Below are positions 44,535-52,178 of a stretch of 64,000 nucleotides of DNA, piece by piece. The stretch is from an uncultured Nocardioides sp. (lineage in GTDB: Bacteria > Actinomycetota > Actinomycetes > Propionibacteriales > Nocardioidaceae), in contig NZ_CANLDB010000001.1 in NCBI RefSeq assembly GCF_947489365.1, forward strand, positions 806,001 through 870,000, in the 5' to 3' direction. Numbering within the stretch: position 1 is the first letter of the stretch; each line of letters begins with the position of its first letter. A model generated the notes under the pieces. It was not told the DNA's origin and searched no databases. It worked only from the letters and a program-made list of their open reading frames with translations. The position numbers and the translations under genes were made by a program.

Positions 44535-45068
44535 TCAGAGCACGGTCTCGCCGTACATCTCGCCGAGCGGGTCGGCGATGAGCTCGATGCGGGCGCCGTC
44601 GGGGTCGGTGAAGTAGACCGACGTGCCGGAGTGGACGGCGTGCTCGACCCCCTGGGCCTCGAAGCGCTCGACGATCGCCTCCCACCGGGAGGGCTCCATC
44701 GAGATGGCGACGTGGTGCAGGCCGCCGAGGACCTCGGCGTACGGGCCGAGGTCGAGGCCGGGGAAGTCGAAGAAGGCCAGGAGGTTGTCGTGGCCGATGT
44801 CGAAGAAGAAGTGGGTCGAGCCCGGGTAGTCCCGGTTCTCCACGACCTCGGTCAGCGGGAAGCCGAGGAGGTCCTGGTAGAAGCGGACGGTGCGGTCGAC
44901 GTCGCTGCTGACGAGCGCGGTGTGGTGCAGCCCCCGGGCGGTCGAGGCGGGCCGGTCGCCGGGCGCACGCAGGTGCGTGGCCCGGATCCGGTCGCGCTCG
45001 ACCGCCACGGCGTCGAGGTCCACGGTGTCGTGAGCGGCGGTGTCAGCGGTGGCGTGCTGGTCGGTCAC
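44535..45068 (-). CDS. VOC family protein (glyoxalase/extradiol dioxygenase fold)
   Basis: The 177-residue protein has one VOC module pair: GLHHTALVSSDVDRTVRFYQDLLGFPL and GGLHHVAISMEP, ending in YFTDPDGARIELIAD. The metal-site pattern HH...E...H...E is present. It could be a glyoxalase or ring-cleaving-type enzyme; the substrate is unknown. The 103-bp gap to the acyl-CoA synthetase holds a small hairpin only. Residues 1-45 are a poorly conserved extension. Confidence 0.82.
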   Translation of the reverse strand: MTDQHATADTAAHDTVDLDAVAVERDRIRATHLRAPGDRPASTARGLHHTALVSSDVDRTVRFYQDLLGFPLTEVVENRDYPGSTHFFFDIGHDNLLAFFDFPGLDLGPYAEVLGGLHHVAISMEPSRWEAIVERFEAQGVEHAVHSGTSVYFTDPDGARIELIADPLGEMYGETVL

Positions 45069-45110
45069 GGGAGGCTCCTCGGTGGGGACGTCGTACGGGG
45101 GGTGTGGGGC

Positions 45111-45674
45111 TCAGGCGGTCTTGATCGCGGAGATCTCGAACTCGAGGTCGATGTTCTCGCTGACGAGGACGCCACCGGTCTCCAGCGCAGCGTTCCAGGT
45201 GACGCCGAAGTCCTTGCGGTTGATCCTGACGGATCCCTCGAAGCCGACGCGCTGGTTGCCGAACGGGTCGGTGGCGCCGCCCTCGAACTCGAAGGGGACG
45301 GTGACGGAGTTCGTCGTGCCCTTGATCGTGAGGTCGCCGGTGATGTCCAGGCCGGTCGGGCCGGTCTGCGTCACGCCGGTGGACACGAAGGTGATGGTCG
45401 GGTACTCGTCCATCGCCAGGAAGTCGTTGCTGCGCAGGTGGCCGTCGCGCTGCTCGTTGCGGGTGTCGATGCTGGCGGCCTGGATGGTGACCTCGACGCG
45501 GGCGTCCGAGAGGTCGGAGCCGACGGTCGCGGTGCCAGCGACGTCGTTGAACGCGCCGCGGACCTTGGTGACCATGGCGTGGCGGGCGACGAAGCCGATG
45601 CGGGTGTGGGCGGGGTCGATCTCGTAGGTGCCGGCCAGGTCGGTGACGGTGGCGGCGGCGGCGGACTCGGTCAT
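45111..45674 (-). CDS. YceI family lipocalin-like protein
   Basis: The 187-residue protein has the YceI start TYEIDPAHTRIGFVARHAMVTKVRGAF, then a beta-barrel with SFDxxxxNFG-like RKDFGVTWNAALETGG and the terminal LEFEISAIK. Members bind polyisoprenoid or amphiphilic lipids. No signal peptide is present, so it should be cytoplasmic. GGAGAACCCC precedes ATG. It is divergent from the marR gene, sharing an 89-bp control region. Confidence 0.94.
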   Translation of the reverse strand: MTESAAAATVTDLAGTYEIDPAHTRIGFVARHAMVTKVRGAFNDVAGTATVGSDLSDARVEVTIQAASIDTRNEQRDGHLRSNDFLAMDEYPTITFVSTGVTQTGPTGLDITGDLTIKGTTNSVTVPFEFEGGATDPFGNQRVGFEGSVRINRKDFGVTWNAALETGGVLVSENIDLEFEISAIKTA

Positions 45675-45701
45675 GGGGTTCTCCTCGGTTCGGGTTTCGG
45701 T

Positions 45702-45746
45702 GATGTGTCAACCATCTTGCCGAACAGATGATGATGCGTCAACTAT
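45702..45746. promoter_or_regulatory. Direct repeat GATGyGTCAACyAT between yceI and marR
   Basis: GATGTGTCAACCAT (45702-45715) and GATGCGTCAACTAT (45733-45746) are 31 bp apart, about three turns of the helix. The second copy overlaps the region just before TACGAT (45752-45757), the likely -10 of marR. A dimer of the MarR protein could bind here and control both genes. TGTCAA on the plus strand also gives a TTGACA on the minus strand. Confidence 0.5.
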
Positions 45747-45763
45747 TCCGCTACGATGGACCC

Positions 45764-46219
45764 ATGACCGACGGACCGTGGCTCGACGACCGCCAGCAGC
45801 AGGTGTGGCGGCGGTGGCTCGCGGTCGAGACCCTGCTGCCCGCCGCCCTCCACCGCGAGCTGCAGGCCGACGCCGGCCTGTCGCTCCAGGACTTCGCGGT
45901 CCTGGTGCAGCTCACGGAGGCCGAGGAGGGCCGGCTGCGGGTCACCGACCTGGCCCGCCTGCTGACCTGGGAGAAGAGCCGGGCCTCGCACCACCTGACC
46001 CGGATGGAGTCGCGGGGGCTGGTCGAGCGCCGCGCCTGCCCCGAGGACGGTCGCGGGTCCTTCGTCGGCGTCACCGCCGCCGGTCGTCAGGCCATCGAGG
46101 CCGCCGCGCCGGGTCACGTGCAGGAGGTCCGGTCGCTGCTCTTCGACGGCCTCAGCGACACCGAGCTCGAGGTGCTCGACACGGTCCTGACCCGGGTGGT
46201 CTCGCGGCTCGAGGCCTGA
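45764..46219 (+). CDS. MarR family transcriptional regulator
   Basis: The 151-residue protein has the winged helix at about 40-110, VLVQLTEAEEGRLRVTDLARLLTWEKSRASHHLTRMESRGLVERRACPEDGRGSFVGVTAAGR. TACGAT lies exactly six bases before ATG 45764, so it is probably leaderless. The ATG at 45728 is upstream of this -10 and therefore unlikely. It sits divergently from yceI, its probable target. The signal is unknown, but YceI-MarR pairs often respond to phenolic or lipid stress (general knowledge, not shown here). Confidence 0.9.
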   Translation: MTDGPWLDDRQQQVWRRWLAVETLLPAALHRELQADAGLSLQDFAVLVQLTEAEEGRLRVTDLARLLTWEKSRASHHLTRMESRGLVERRACPEDGRGSFVGVTAAGRQAIEAAAPGHVQEVRSLLFDGLSDTELEVLDTVLTRVVSRLEA

Positions 46220-46245
46220 CCGCCGTCACCGGGGTCGCAGGCGGG

Positions 46246-47481
46246 CTACCAGCCGGGAGCGAGCACGGTGGCCCACGCCAGGCCGGGGCCCACGGCGACC
46301 ACGATGCCGGCGTACCCGAGCAGCCGGCGGTAGTAGGCGTCGCGCTCCTCCTCCGGCACGTTCGCCAGCACGAGCGCGCCGTTCGTCGAGAACGGGCTGA
46401 CGTCCACGATCGTCGAGGCGATCGCGAGCCCGACCACGAACAGCACTGGGTCGAGGTCGCCGGCCTGGAGGAACGGCACGGCCAGGGCGATCGCGACGCT
46501 GATGATGCCGACCGAGGAGGCCATCGCCGAGGTGACGCCGGCGAGGTAGTACAGCAGCAGCGCGGCCAGCAGCGGCACCCCCAGTGCGGTGATGCCGTCG
46601 GAGACGAACTCGACCGTGCCCGCCAGCTGCAGCACCTCGATGTAGGTGACCATGCCGGTCACCAGCACGACGACGGACCAGCTCACCGACCCCAGGGCCT
46701 GCTTGGCGGCGTCCGGCTTCGCCAGGGCCAGCAGGGTCGCCAGCACCAGGGCGAGGGAGGTGATGTCGAGGCCGAACGCCGTCGTCCCCACGGCGAGGAC
46801 GAGCAGCGCGCCCAGGGTCACCAGCTGGTACGGCGTCGCGCGGGCCGAGGTGGCCCCCTCGCCGTCGGCGTCCTCGTCGATGCGCCCGGCGGCCCGCCAG
46901 CCGCCGCGGACGGCGTACAGGACCCCGGCGACGCCGACGTCGAACACCAGGGGGACGAGGAAGAGCGTGAGCGGCTCGAAGGGGACGTCGTCGCCGAGGA
47001 ACCCCGCGATCGTGACGCCGTACACGCTGATGGGGCTGAACGCGCCGGCGAGGGCGCCGTGCACGACCATCATCCCCATCATCAGCTGGTCGAGCTTGTA
47101 GCGGCGGGCGAAGGGCAGGGCGAGCGGCGCCACGATCGCCACGGCGAACAGCGCGCCGAGGGCGATCAGGACCGCCGCGAGGAGGAAGAACACCCAGGGG
47201 GCGAGTGCCACGCGGCCGCAGCAGGCGCGCATGATCCAGGTGACCAGGACCTCGATGCTGCCGTTGTGCTGCGCGAACCCGAACAGCAGCGTGAGCGCGA
47301 CGAGCACGAGGAACAGGTCGCCGGGGAACAGGGCGACCACGTCGTCGGCGGTGAGGCCGAGCGAGAGCTGGGCGACGGCGTACGCCGCGGCGAAGCCCAG
47401 GATGCCCAGGTTCACCGACCGGACGGTGCCGACCACGAAGACGACGAGCAGGACGATGATCGAGGTGACCTCTGGGCTCAC
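46246..47481 (-). CDS. SLC13/MatC-like permease (dicarboxylate-type carrier)
   Basis: The 411-residue protein has about 11 membrane segments: an N-terminal block with VRSVNLGILGFAAAYAVAQLSLG and a C-terminal block with VVLVTGMVTYIEVLQLAGTVEFVSDG and ASTIVDVSPFSTNGALVLAN. This is the pattern of MatC-type (malonate carrier-like) SLC13 permeases; the substrate may be a dicarboxylate. GTG 47481 is preferred. TAGGTT seven bases upstream may be a -10 box, and no clear Shine-Dalgarno is seen. It ends 27 bp from the convergent marR gene. Confidence 0.82.
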   Translation of the reverse strand: MSPEVTSIIVLLVVFVVGTVRSVNLGILGFAAAYAVAQLSLGLTADDVVALFPGDLFLVLVALTLLFGFAQHNGSIEVLVTWIMRACCGRVALAPWVFFLLAAVLIALGALFAVAIVAPLALPFARRYKLDQLMMGMMVVHGALAGAFSPISVYGVTIAGFLGDDVPFEPLTLFLVPLVFDVGVAGVLYAVRGGWRAAGRIDEDADGEGATSARATPYQLVTLGALLVLAVGTTAFGLDITSLALVLATLLALAKPDAAKQALGSVSWSVVVLVTGMVTYIEVLQLAGTVEFVSDGITALGVPLLAALLLYYLAGVTSAMASSVGIISVAIALAVPFLQAGDLDPVLFVVGLAIASTIVDVSPFSTNGALVLANVPEEERDAYYRRLLGYAGIVVAVGPGLAWATVLAPGW

Positions 47482-47544
47482 CGGCGACAACCTAGGACAC
47501 GACGTGACACGGGTCACGTCCTGCGTCCACGACGAGGAGACCGC

Positions 47545-48129
47545 ATGACCGAGGCCCCGAACGCGGACCGCGTCCTCGACCGGCTGTGGGTCGGGGGCGA
47601 CCTCGAGACCGCCGACGAGGACGTCGCCCGCGCCCAGCTCGCCGCGCTGTACGACGCCGGGGTGCGGCACATCGTCGACTGCCGCCTCGAGTGGGACGAC
47701 CGGGAGTGGGTGGCCTCCGAGCGTCCCGACGTCGACTACCTCTGGCTCGGCGTCGACGACGCGGGGCAGACGATGCCCGACGAGTGGTTCGAGACCGGCA
47801 GGACCGCGGTGGTCGAGCAGCTCGACGGCGGCGGCGCCTCCCTCGTCCACTGCCACATGGGCATCAACCGCGGCCCGTCGATGGGCTTCGCGGTCATGCT
47901 GCGGCTCGGGTGGGACCCCCTCGAGGCGCTGGACCGCATCATCGAGCGTCGCCCGATCGCCTACGTGGACTACGCCGAGGACGCCGTCGACTGGTGGCTG
48001 CGTCGCGAGGGCGCCGACGAGCACGCCCGGACGGCGGCCGCCGAGCGGGTGCGCGCGTGGCGCGCGGACCGCGGTGTGGACGCCGCCGACCTCATCCGCG
48101 GGGTGCGCGGGGGACCGACGTCCGGCTGA
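47545..48129 (+). CDS. Dual-specificity / tyrosine protein phosphatase
   Basis: The 194-residue protein has the signature HC-x5-R in VHCHMGINRGPS, with a preceding general acid aspartate in DYLWLGVDDAGQTMPDEWF. WVGGDLET near the start is typical of DSP-like proteins. The tail of ~45 residues is charged. It may dephosphorylate proteins or small phosphates. GAGGAGACC precedes ATG 47545. It ends two bases from the convergent VOC gene. Confidence 0.85.
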   Translation: MTEAPNADRVLDRLWVGGDLETADEDVARAQLAALYDAGVRHIVDCRLEWDDREWVASERPDVDYLWLGVDDAGQTMPDEWFETGRTAVVEQLDGGGASLVHCHMGINRGPSMGFAVMLRLGWDPLEALDRIIERRPIAYVDYAEDAVDWWLRREGADEHARTAAAERVRAWRADRGVDAADLIRGVRGGPTSG

Positions 48130-48130
48130 C

Positions 48131-48499
48131 TCACCAGTTCGCGGCGTCGGTGAGGCAGAACGGGTGACCGGCGGGGGAGAGCAGCACCCGCCAGGTCTCG
48201 CCGGGCTGCTCGTCGGGGACGGAGCCGCCGAGCTCGACGGCCCGGGCCTCGCTGGCGGCCATGTCCTCGCAGCCGAGGTCGAGGTGGAACTGCTTGGTGC
48301 CACGGGGGTTCGGCCAGGCGGGCGGCTCGTGGTCCTCGACGCGGCCCAGGCCGAGGGCCGGGGCGCCGGCGCGGGTGAGCATGGCGTACTCGTCCTCGAC
48401 GACGGCGACGTCCCAGCCGAGCAGGCCGGCCCAGAACGCCGCCTCCGCGCGGACGTCGGCGCAGTCGAGGGTGATCATCTTCAGCTCCGTGGTGGTCAT
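48131..48499 (-). CDS. VOC family protein (glyoxalase-like, DUF-type)
   Basis: The 122-residue protein has MITLDCADVRAEAAFWAGLLGWDV and HLDLGCEDMAASEARAVELGGSV, ending PAGHPFCLTD. This is the small single-domain VOC group common in actinobacteria, of unknown function. Its ATG is at 48499, two bases inside the ATG/-10 region of the divergent AraC gene. Confidence 0.85.
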   Translation of the reverse strand: MTTTELKMITLDCADVRAEAAFWAGLLGWDVAVVEDEYAMLTRAGAPALGLGRVEDHEPPAWPNPRGTKQFHLDLGCEDMAASEARAVELGGSVPDEQPGETWRVLLSPAGHPFCLTDAANW

Positions 48500-48524
48500 G
48501 GACCCAGGCTCCTACGATCGCGCC

Positions 48525-49400
48525 GTGGTCGATAGGACGAAGGCGACCAGCACCACGGCGGGCATCCTGCGCCCCGAGGAGCTCGCCCGGCACGCCGCGG
48601 TGGAGCGCGTGCCCGCCCACCCGGGCCTCGGCCGCCACGTCGAGTACCACTGGCGGCTGTGCTGGGACCTGCCGCCCGGGTCGTCGTACCCGAGCGAGAC
48701 GCTGCCGCACCCCGCCTGCACGCTGAGCGTGGAGCTCGGCGAGCCCCGGGAGGGTGTGGGGGAGGACCGCGTCGTCGTGACCGGTGTCGTCACCCGTCGC
48801 TTCGACGTCACCCTCACCGGCTCCGGCTGGGTGCTGGGCACCAAGTTCCGGCCCGGTGGGCTCGCGGCGCTGGCGGGGCTGCGGGCCCGCGACCTCACCG
48901 ACCGCACCCGGCCGGCGAGCGGGCTGCTGCCCGAGGAGGTCCTCGCACCGCTGCGCGACCTGACGCCCGAGGCGTCCCCCGCCCGGGCGGCGGCGGTCGT
49001 CGACGAGGCGCTGCTGGGCGTCGGCCCCGACCGGCCGGACCCGGTGTACGACGACCTCCTGCTGCTCGTCACCGAGATGCTCGCCGACCGCGACCTGCAG
49101 CGGGTGGCCCAGCTCGAGGAGCGGTCCGGCTGGTCGAGGCGGCAGCTGGAGCGCCGGTTCGCGGCGTACGTGGGCGCGACCCCGAAGTGGGTGCTGGCGC
49201 GCTACCGGATGCACGACGTCGTCACCGCGCTCGACGCCGGGTACGACGGGCCGCTCGCCGACCTCGCCGCGGACCACGGCTGGTACGACCAGGCCCACTT
49301 CGGCCGGGAGTTCGTCGCCCTGGTCGGTCAGACGCCGGCGGCGTACCGCGCACGGACCGGACGCAGACGATCCACAGGTTCGCCACAGCAACATGCGTGA
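48525..49400 (+). CDS. AraC-family transcriptional regulator
   Basis: The 291-residue protein has an AraC C-terminal double HTH at about 195-285 (RVAQLEERSGWSRRQLERRFAAYVGATPKWVLARYRMHDVV, then LADLAADHGWYDQAHFGREFVALVGQTPAAYR). The N-terminal domain has EYHWRLCWDLPPG and a TGVVTRRFDVTLTGSGWVLGTKFRPGG block, as in the DUF6597 (ligand-free) type. GTG 48525 is chosen because TACGAT lies six bases upstream. The ATG at 48498 would overlap the start of the divergent VOC gene. Its ligand is unknown. Confidence 0.83.
   Translation: MVDRTKATSTTAGILRPEELARHAAVERVPAHPGLGRHVEYHWRLCWDLPPGSSYPSETLPHPACTLSVELGEPREGVGEDRVVVTGVVTRRFDVTLTGSGWVLGTKFRPGGLAALAGLRARDLTDRTRPASGLLPEEVLAPLRDLTPEASPARAAAVVDEALLGVGPDRPDPVYDDLLLLVTEMLADRDLQRVAQLEERSGWSRRQLERRFAAYVGATPKWVLARYRMHDVVTALDAGYDGPLADLAADHGWYDQAHFGREFVALVGQTPAAYRARTGRRRSTGSPQQHA
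49372..49389 (+). promoter_or_regulatory. PhoP-box-like direct repeat CCACAGG-N4-CCACAGC
   Basis: Two seven-base units (49372-49378 and 49383-49389) repeat with an 11-bp period, as in the mycobacterial PhoP site TCACAGC-N4-TCACAGC. CCTGTGG at 49402-49408 gives a third, inverted unit. The repeat ends 21 bp before ATG 49411 of the PhoP-like gene, so autoregulation is likely. Confidence 0.55.
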
Positions 49401-49410
49401 TCCTGTGGCC

Positions 49411-50139
49411 ATGAGCGACCTCACACAGCCCGACCTCGTCCGCGCCGACGGGTCGCCGCTGCGCGTCCTCGTGGTCGACGACGAGCCGAACATCGCCGAG
49501 CTGCTGAAGATGGCCCTGCGCTACGAGGGCTGGGACGTCAGCGTCGCCCACACCGGGGGCAACGCGGTGACCACCGCGAAGGACGTCCACCCCGACGTCG
49601 TCGTCCTCGACTGGATGCTGCCCGACCTGGACGGTCCGGAGGTGCTGCGCCGGATGCGCGCGACCGACGACGACGTCCCGGTGCTGTTCCTCACCGCGCG
49701 CGACTCCGTCGAGGACCGCATCGCGGGCCTCACCGTCGGCGGCGACGACTACGTGACGAAGCCGTTCTCGCTGGAGGAGGTCGTCGCCCGGCTCCGCGCG
49801 CTGGTGCGCCGCTCGGGCGCCCGCCGCGCGAGCGCCCGCTCGGTGCTGAGCGTCGGCGACCTCACGATGGACGAGGACAGCCGCGAGGTCGCCCGCGGCG
49901 GCGACGAGATCCTGCTGACCCCCACGGAGTTCGAGCTGCTGCGCTACCTCATGCGCAACCCGCGCCGCGTGCTCAGCAAGGCCCAGATCCTCGACCGCGT
50001 CTGGAACTACGACTTCGGCGGCCAGGCCAACGTCGTCGAGCTCTACATCTCCTACCTCCGCAAGAAGGTGGACGCCGGCCGCCCGCCGATGATCCACACC
50101 ATGCGCGGCGCGGGCTACGTGCTCCGACCCGCGAGCTGA
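49411..50139 (+). CDS. phoP: OmpR/PhoP-like response regulator
   Basis: The 242-residue protein has a receiver domain (about 18-135, VLVVDDEPNIAELL, phospho-acceptor Asp67 in VVVLDWMLPDLDG, VLFLTARDS, KPFSLEEVVARLRALVRR). It has a winged-helix output domain (about 145-240, LTPTEFELLRYLMRNPRRVLSKAQILDRVWNYDFGG). LTARDSVEDRIAGLTVGGDDYVTKPFSLEEVVARLR closely resembles PhoP of mycobacteria. The start is between ATG 49393 and ATG 49411; 49411 is favoured by GATCCT six bases before it and by the direct repeat upstream. The AraC gene ends within this region. Confidence 0.87.
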   Translation: MSDLTQPDLVRADGSPLRVLVVDDEPNIAELLKMALRYEGWDVSVAHTGGNAVTTAKDVHPDVVVLDWMLPDLDGPEVLRRMRATDDDVPVLFLTARDSVEDRIAGLTVGGDDYVTKPFSLEEVVARLRALVRRSGARRASARSVLSVGDLTMDEDSREVARGGDEILLTPTEFELLRYLMRNPRRVLSKAQILDRVWNYDFGGQANVVELYISYLRKKVDAGRPPMIHTMRGAGYVLRPAS

Positions 50140-50153
50140 GGTACGACGGCCCG

Positions 50154-51674
50154 GTGCGCCCCGTCCTCCGCCGACCCGTCTCCCTGACGGCCCGTCTGGT
50201 CCTCACCGTCGTCGCGCTCACCGTCGTCGTCACCGTCGTGGCCGGCGGGGTGACCAGCGTGGCCGTCGGCCGGTTCCTGCACGACCGCCTGGACAACGAG
50301 GTCCGGGCCGCCCTGGACAGGGTGACCTCCGGGCCGGACGGTGACCGGTTCGGCACCCCGAGCGACGGCAGCGATCCCGACCTGGGCGGGGACGCGGACG
50401 CCGACGACCTCGGCCCGCCCCCCGGGCAGTCCGTCGGGACCCTCACCGCCGTGCTGCCGACGACCGCGTCGGACCGGGAGGGCACCGTGCTGCTCCAGAC
50501 CGATCCCGGACCGGCCACCGAGGTCCCGCTATCGGAGGCCGACCTCGCCGCCCTCGCCGACGTCCCGGACGACGGTGGGTTGCACGACGTCGACCTCCCG
50601 GACCTGGGGGAGTACCGGGTCGCCGCCGACGACCTCGACTCCGAGACGTTCGCCACCGGGCTCCCGACGGAACCCGTCCACGAGGTGGTCCGCACCATGG
50701 TGCTGTGGGAGCTGCTGCTCCTCGTGCTCAGCGCCGTGGCGGCGTGGCTCGGGGGCCGGTTCCTCGTCCGGCGTCAGCTCCGGCCGCTGCGGGAGGTCGC
50801 CGCCACCGCGGACGACGTCGCGAAGCTGCCCCTGGCCACCGACGAGGTCGACCTCCACGACCGCGTGCCCGCCCACCTCCGCGACGAGCGCACCGAGGTC
50901 GGTCGGGTCGGCGACGCCCTCGCCAACCTGCTCAGCACCGTCGGGTCGTCGTTCGCCGCCCGCCGCCGGGTCGAGGAGCAGATCCGCCGGTTCGTCGCGG
51001 ACGCCTCCCACGAGCTGCGGACGCCGCTGACGACGATCGGCGGCTACGTGCAGCTGGCGCGCCGGCGTCCCGACGACCGCGAGGCGACGGCGACGGCACT
51101 GGCCAAGGTGGAGGAGGAGGCGGCCCGGATGACGGCGCTGGTCGAGGACCTGCTGCTGCTGGCCCGCCTCGACTCCGGCCGGCCGCTGGAGCGCAGCGAG
51201 GTCGACGTCACCAAGCTGATGCTCGAGGCCGTGGCCGACGCCCGCGTCGTCGGCGCGGGGCACCGGTGGCGGCTCGACGTCCCGGACGACGACCTCGTCG
51301 TCGTGGGCGACCCGCTGCGGCTGCACCAGGTGGTGACGAACCTGCTGACGAACGCCCGCAAGTACACCCCGCCCGGCAGCACCGTCACTGCGCGGGCCGC
51401 CCAGGAGGACGGCCGGGTGGTCCTGGCCGTCCACGACGACGGACCGGGCTTCGACCCCGACGCCGCGGCGCACGCGTTCGAGCGCTTCGCCCGGGGCGAC
51501 CCGGCGAGGGTGCGCGCCGGGGGAGTCGGACTCGGTCTCGCCCTCGTCGAGGCCATCGTCGAGGCCCACGGGGGCGCCGCCCGGCTGGAGAGCCAACCCG
51601 GCGACACCACGGTCTCGGTCACCCTCCCGGCGACGGCCTCGGTCGCGGGGGCGCCGACTACGGTGGACGCATGA
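50154..51674 (+). CDS. phoR: Sensor histidine kinase (PhoR-like)
   Basis: The 506-residue protein has a membrane segment (about 15-35), an extracytoplasmic loop of ~145 residues, a second membrane segment (about 180-205), a HAMP domain, a HisKA domain with His286 in FVADASHELRTPLTTIGGY, and an ATPase domain (N-box LTNARKYTPPG, G1 DDGPGF, G2 GVGLGLALV). It is the partner of the response regulator 14 bp upstream. The sensor loop is acidic, with many Asp/Glu, as in sensors of cations or cationic peptides (inference). GTG 50154 has TACGAC six bases before it. Confidence 0.9.
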   Translation: MRPVLRRPVSLTARLVLTVVALTVVVTVVAGGVTSVAVGRFLHDRLDNEVRAALDRVTSGPDGDRFGTPSDGSDPDLGGDADADDLGPPPGQSVGTLTAVLPTTASDREGTVLLQTDPGPATEVPLSEADLAALADVPDDGGLHDVDLPDLGEYRVAADDLDSETFATGLPTEPVHEVVRTMVLWELLLLVLSAVAAWLGGRFLVRRQLRPLREVAATADDVAKLPLATDEVDLHDRVPAHLRDERTEVGRVGDALANLLSTVGSSFAARRRVEEQIRRFVADASHELRTPLTTIGGYVQLARRRPDDREATATALAKVEEEAARMTALVEDLLLLARLDSGRPLERSEVDVTKLMLEAVADARVVGAGHRWRLDVPDDDLVVVGDPLRLHQVVTNLLTNARKYTPPGSTVTARAAQEDGRVVLAVHDDGPGFDPDAAAHAFERFARGDPARVRAGGVGLGLALVEAIVEAHGGAARLESQPGDTTVSVTLPATASVAGAPTTVDA

Positions 51675-52072
51675 GCGAAGACCAGCTGCAGCCCGAGGAC
51701 ACCCTGGACGATCGCGGGGTCGACGACGTCCTCGACGAGGGGATCTCGCCCCCGGAGGCCTACCGCGGGGTCACCGCGAAGGGCACCACCACCGCCGAGC
51801 AGATCGAGGGCGAGACCATCGACGACCGCCTCCCGCAGGAGGAGCCGGACGTCTGGGAGGCCGCCGAGGTCGAGGACGAGAACCAGGCCGCCCAGGAGTC
51901 CGGCGTCGTGGACGGTCCCGTCGGCGGTGAGGTGGGCTCCGAGCGCACCGGCCGCCTCGGCGAGGACGTCGACGACCTCAGCAGCATGACCGCCGAGGAC
52001 GAGGGCATCGACGGCGCCGCCGCGGGTGCCGAGGAAGCCGCGATGCACACCATCGAGGACGACCCCGCCTGA
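51671..52072 (+). CDS. DUF5709 acidic protein
   Basis: The 133-residue protein is acidic (many Asp/Glu, few Lys/Arg) and low in hydrophobic residues. It has DRGVDDVLDEGISPPEAYRGVTAKGTTTAEQ and SMTAEDEGIDGAAAGAEEAAMHTIED. The pattern fits DUF5709, a small actinobacterial family of unknown role. It overlaps the kinase stop by ATGA, but TACGGT lies six bases before the ATG, within the kinase gene, so it may also have its own promoter. A strong terminator hairpin follows. Confidence 0.8.
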   Translation: MSEDQLQPEDTLDDRGVDDVLDEGISPPEAYRGVTAKGTTTAEQIEGETIDDRLPQEEPDVWEAAEVEDENQAAQESGVVDGPVGGEVGSERTGRLGEDVDDLSSMTAEDEGIDGAAAGAEEAAMHTIEDDPA

Positions 52073-52093
52073 GCCCCTCCCCGCACCCGGTGC

Positions 52094-52136
52094 GACGCCC
52101 CGGACCCGGCCCGCGTGGGGTCGGGTCCGGGGCGTC
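52094..52136. terminator. 15-bp perfect stem terminator between convergent genes
   Basis: GACGCCCCGGACCCG (52094-52108) pairs perfectly with CGGGTCCGGGGCGTC (52122-52136) around a 13-base loop. There is no clear U-tract, as is common in high-GC actinobacteria. It lies between the DUF5709 gene and the convergent metalloprotease gene, so it can serve both. Confidence 0.75.
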
Positions 52137-52178
52137 GTCCGTCGTACGGGCCCGCACGGTCCCGGCGCCGCGGCCGGG

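Noticed and set aside
48498..48524. ATG 48498 as start of the AraC-type regulator
   Set aside because: It overlaps the start of the divergent VOC gene and is upstream of the TACGAT box; GTG 48525 fits better.
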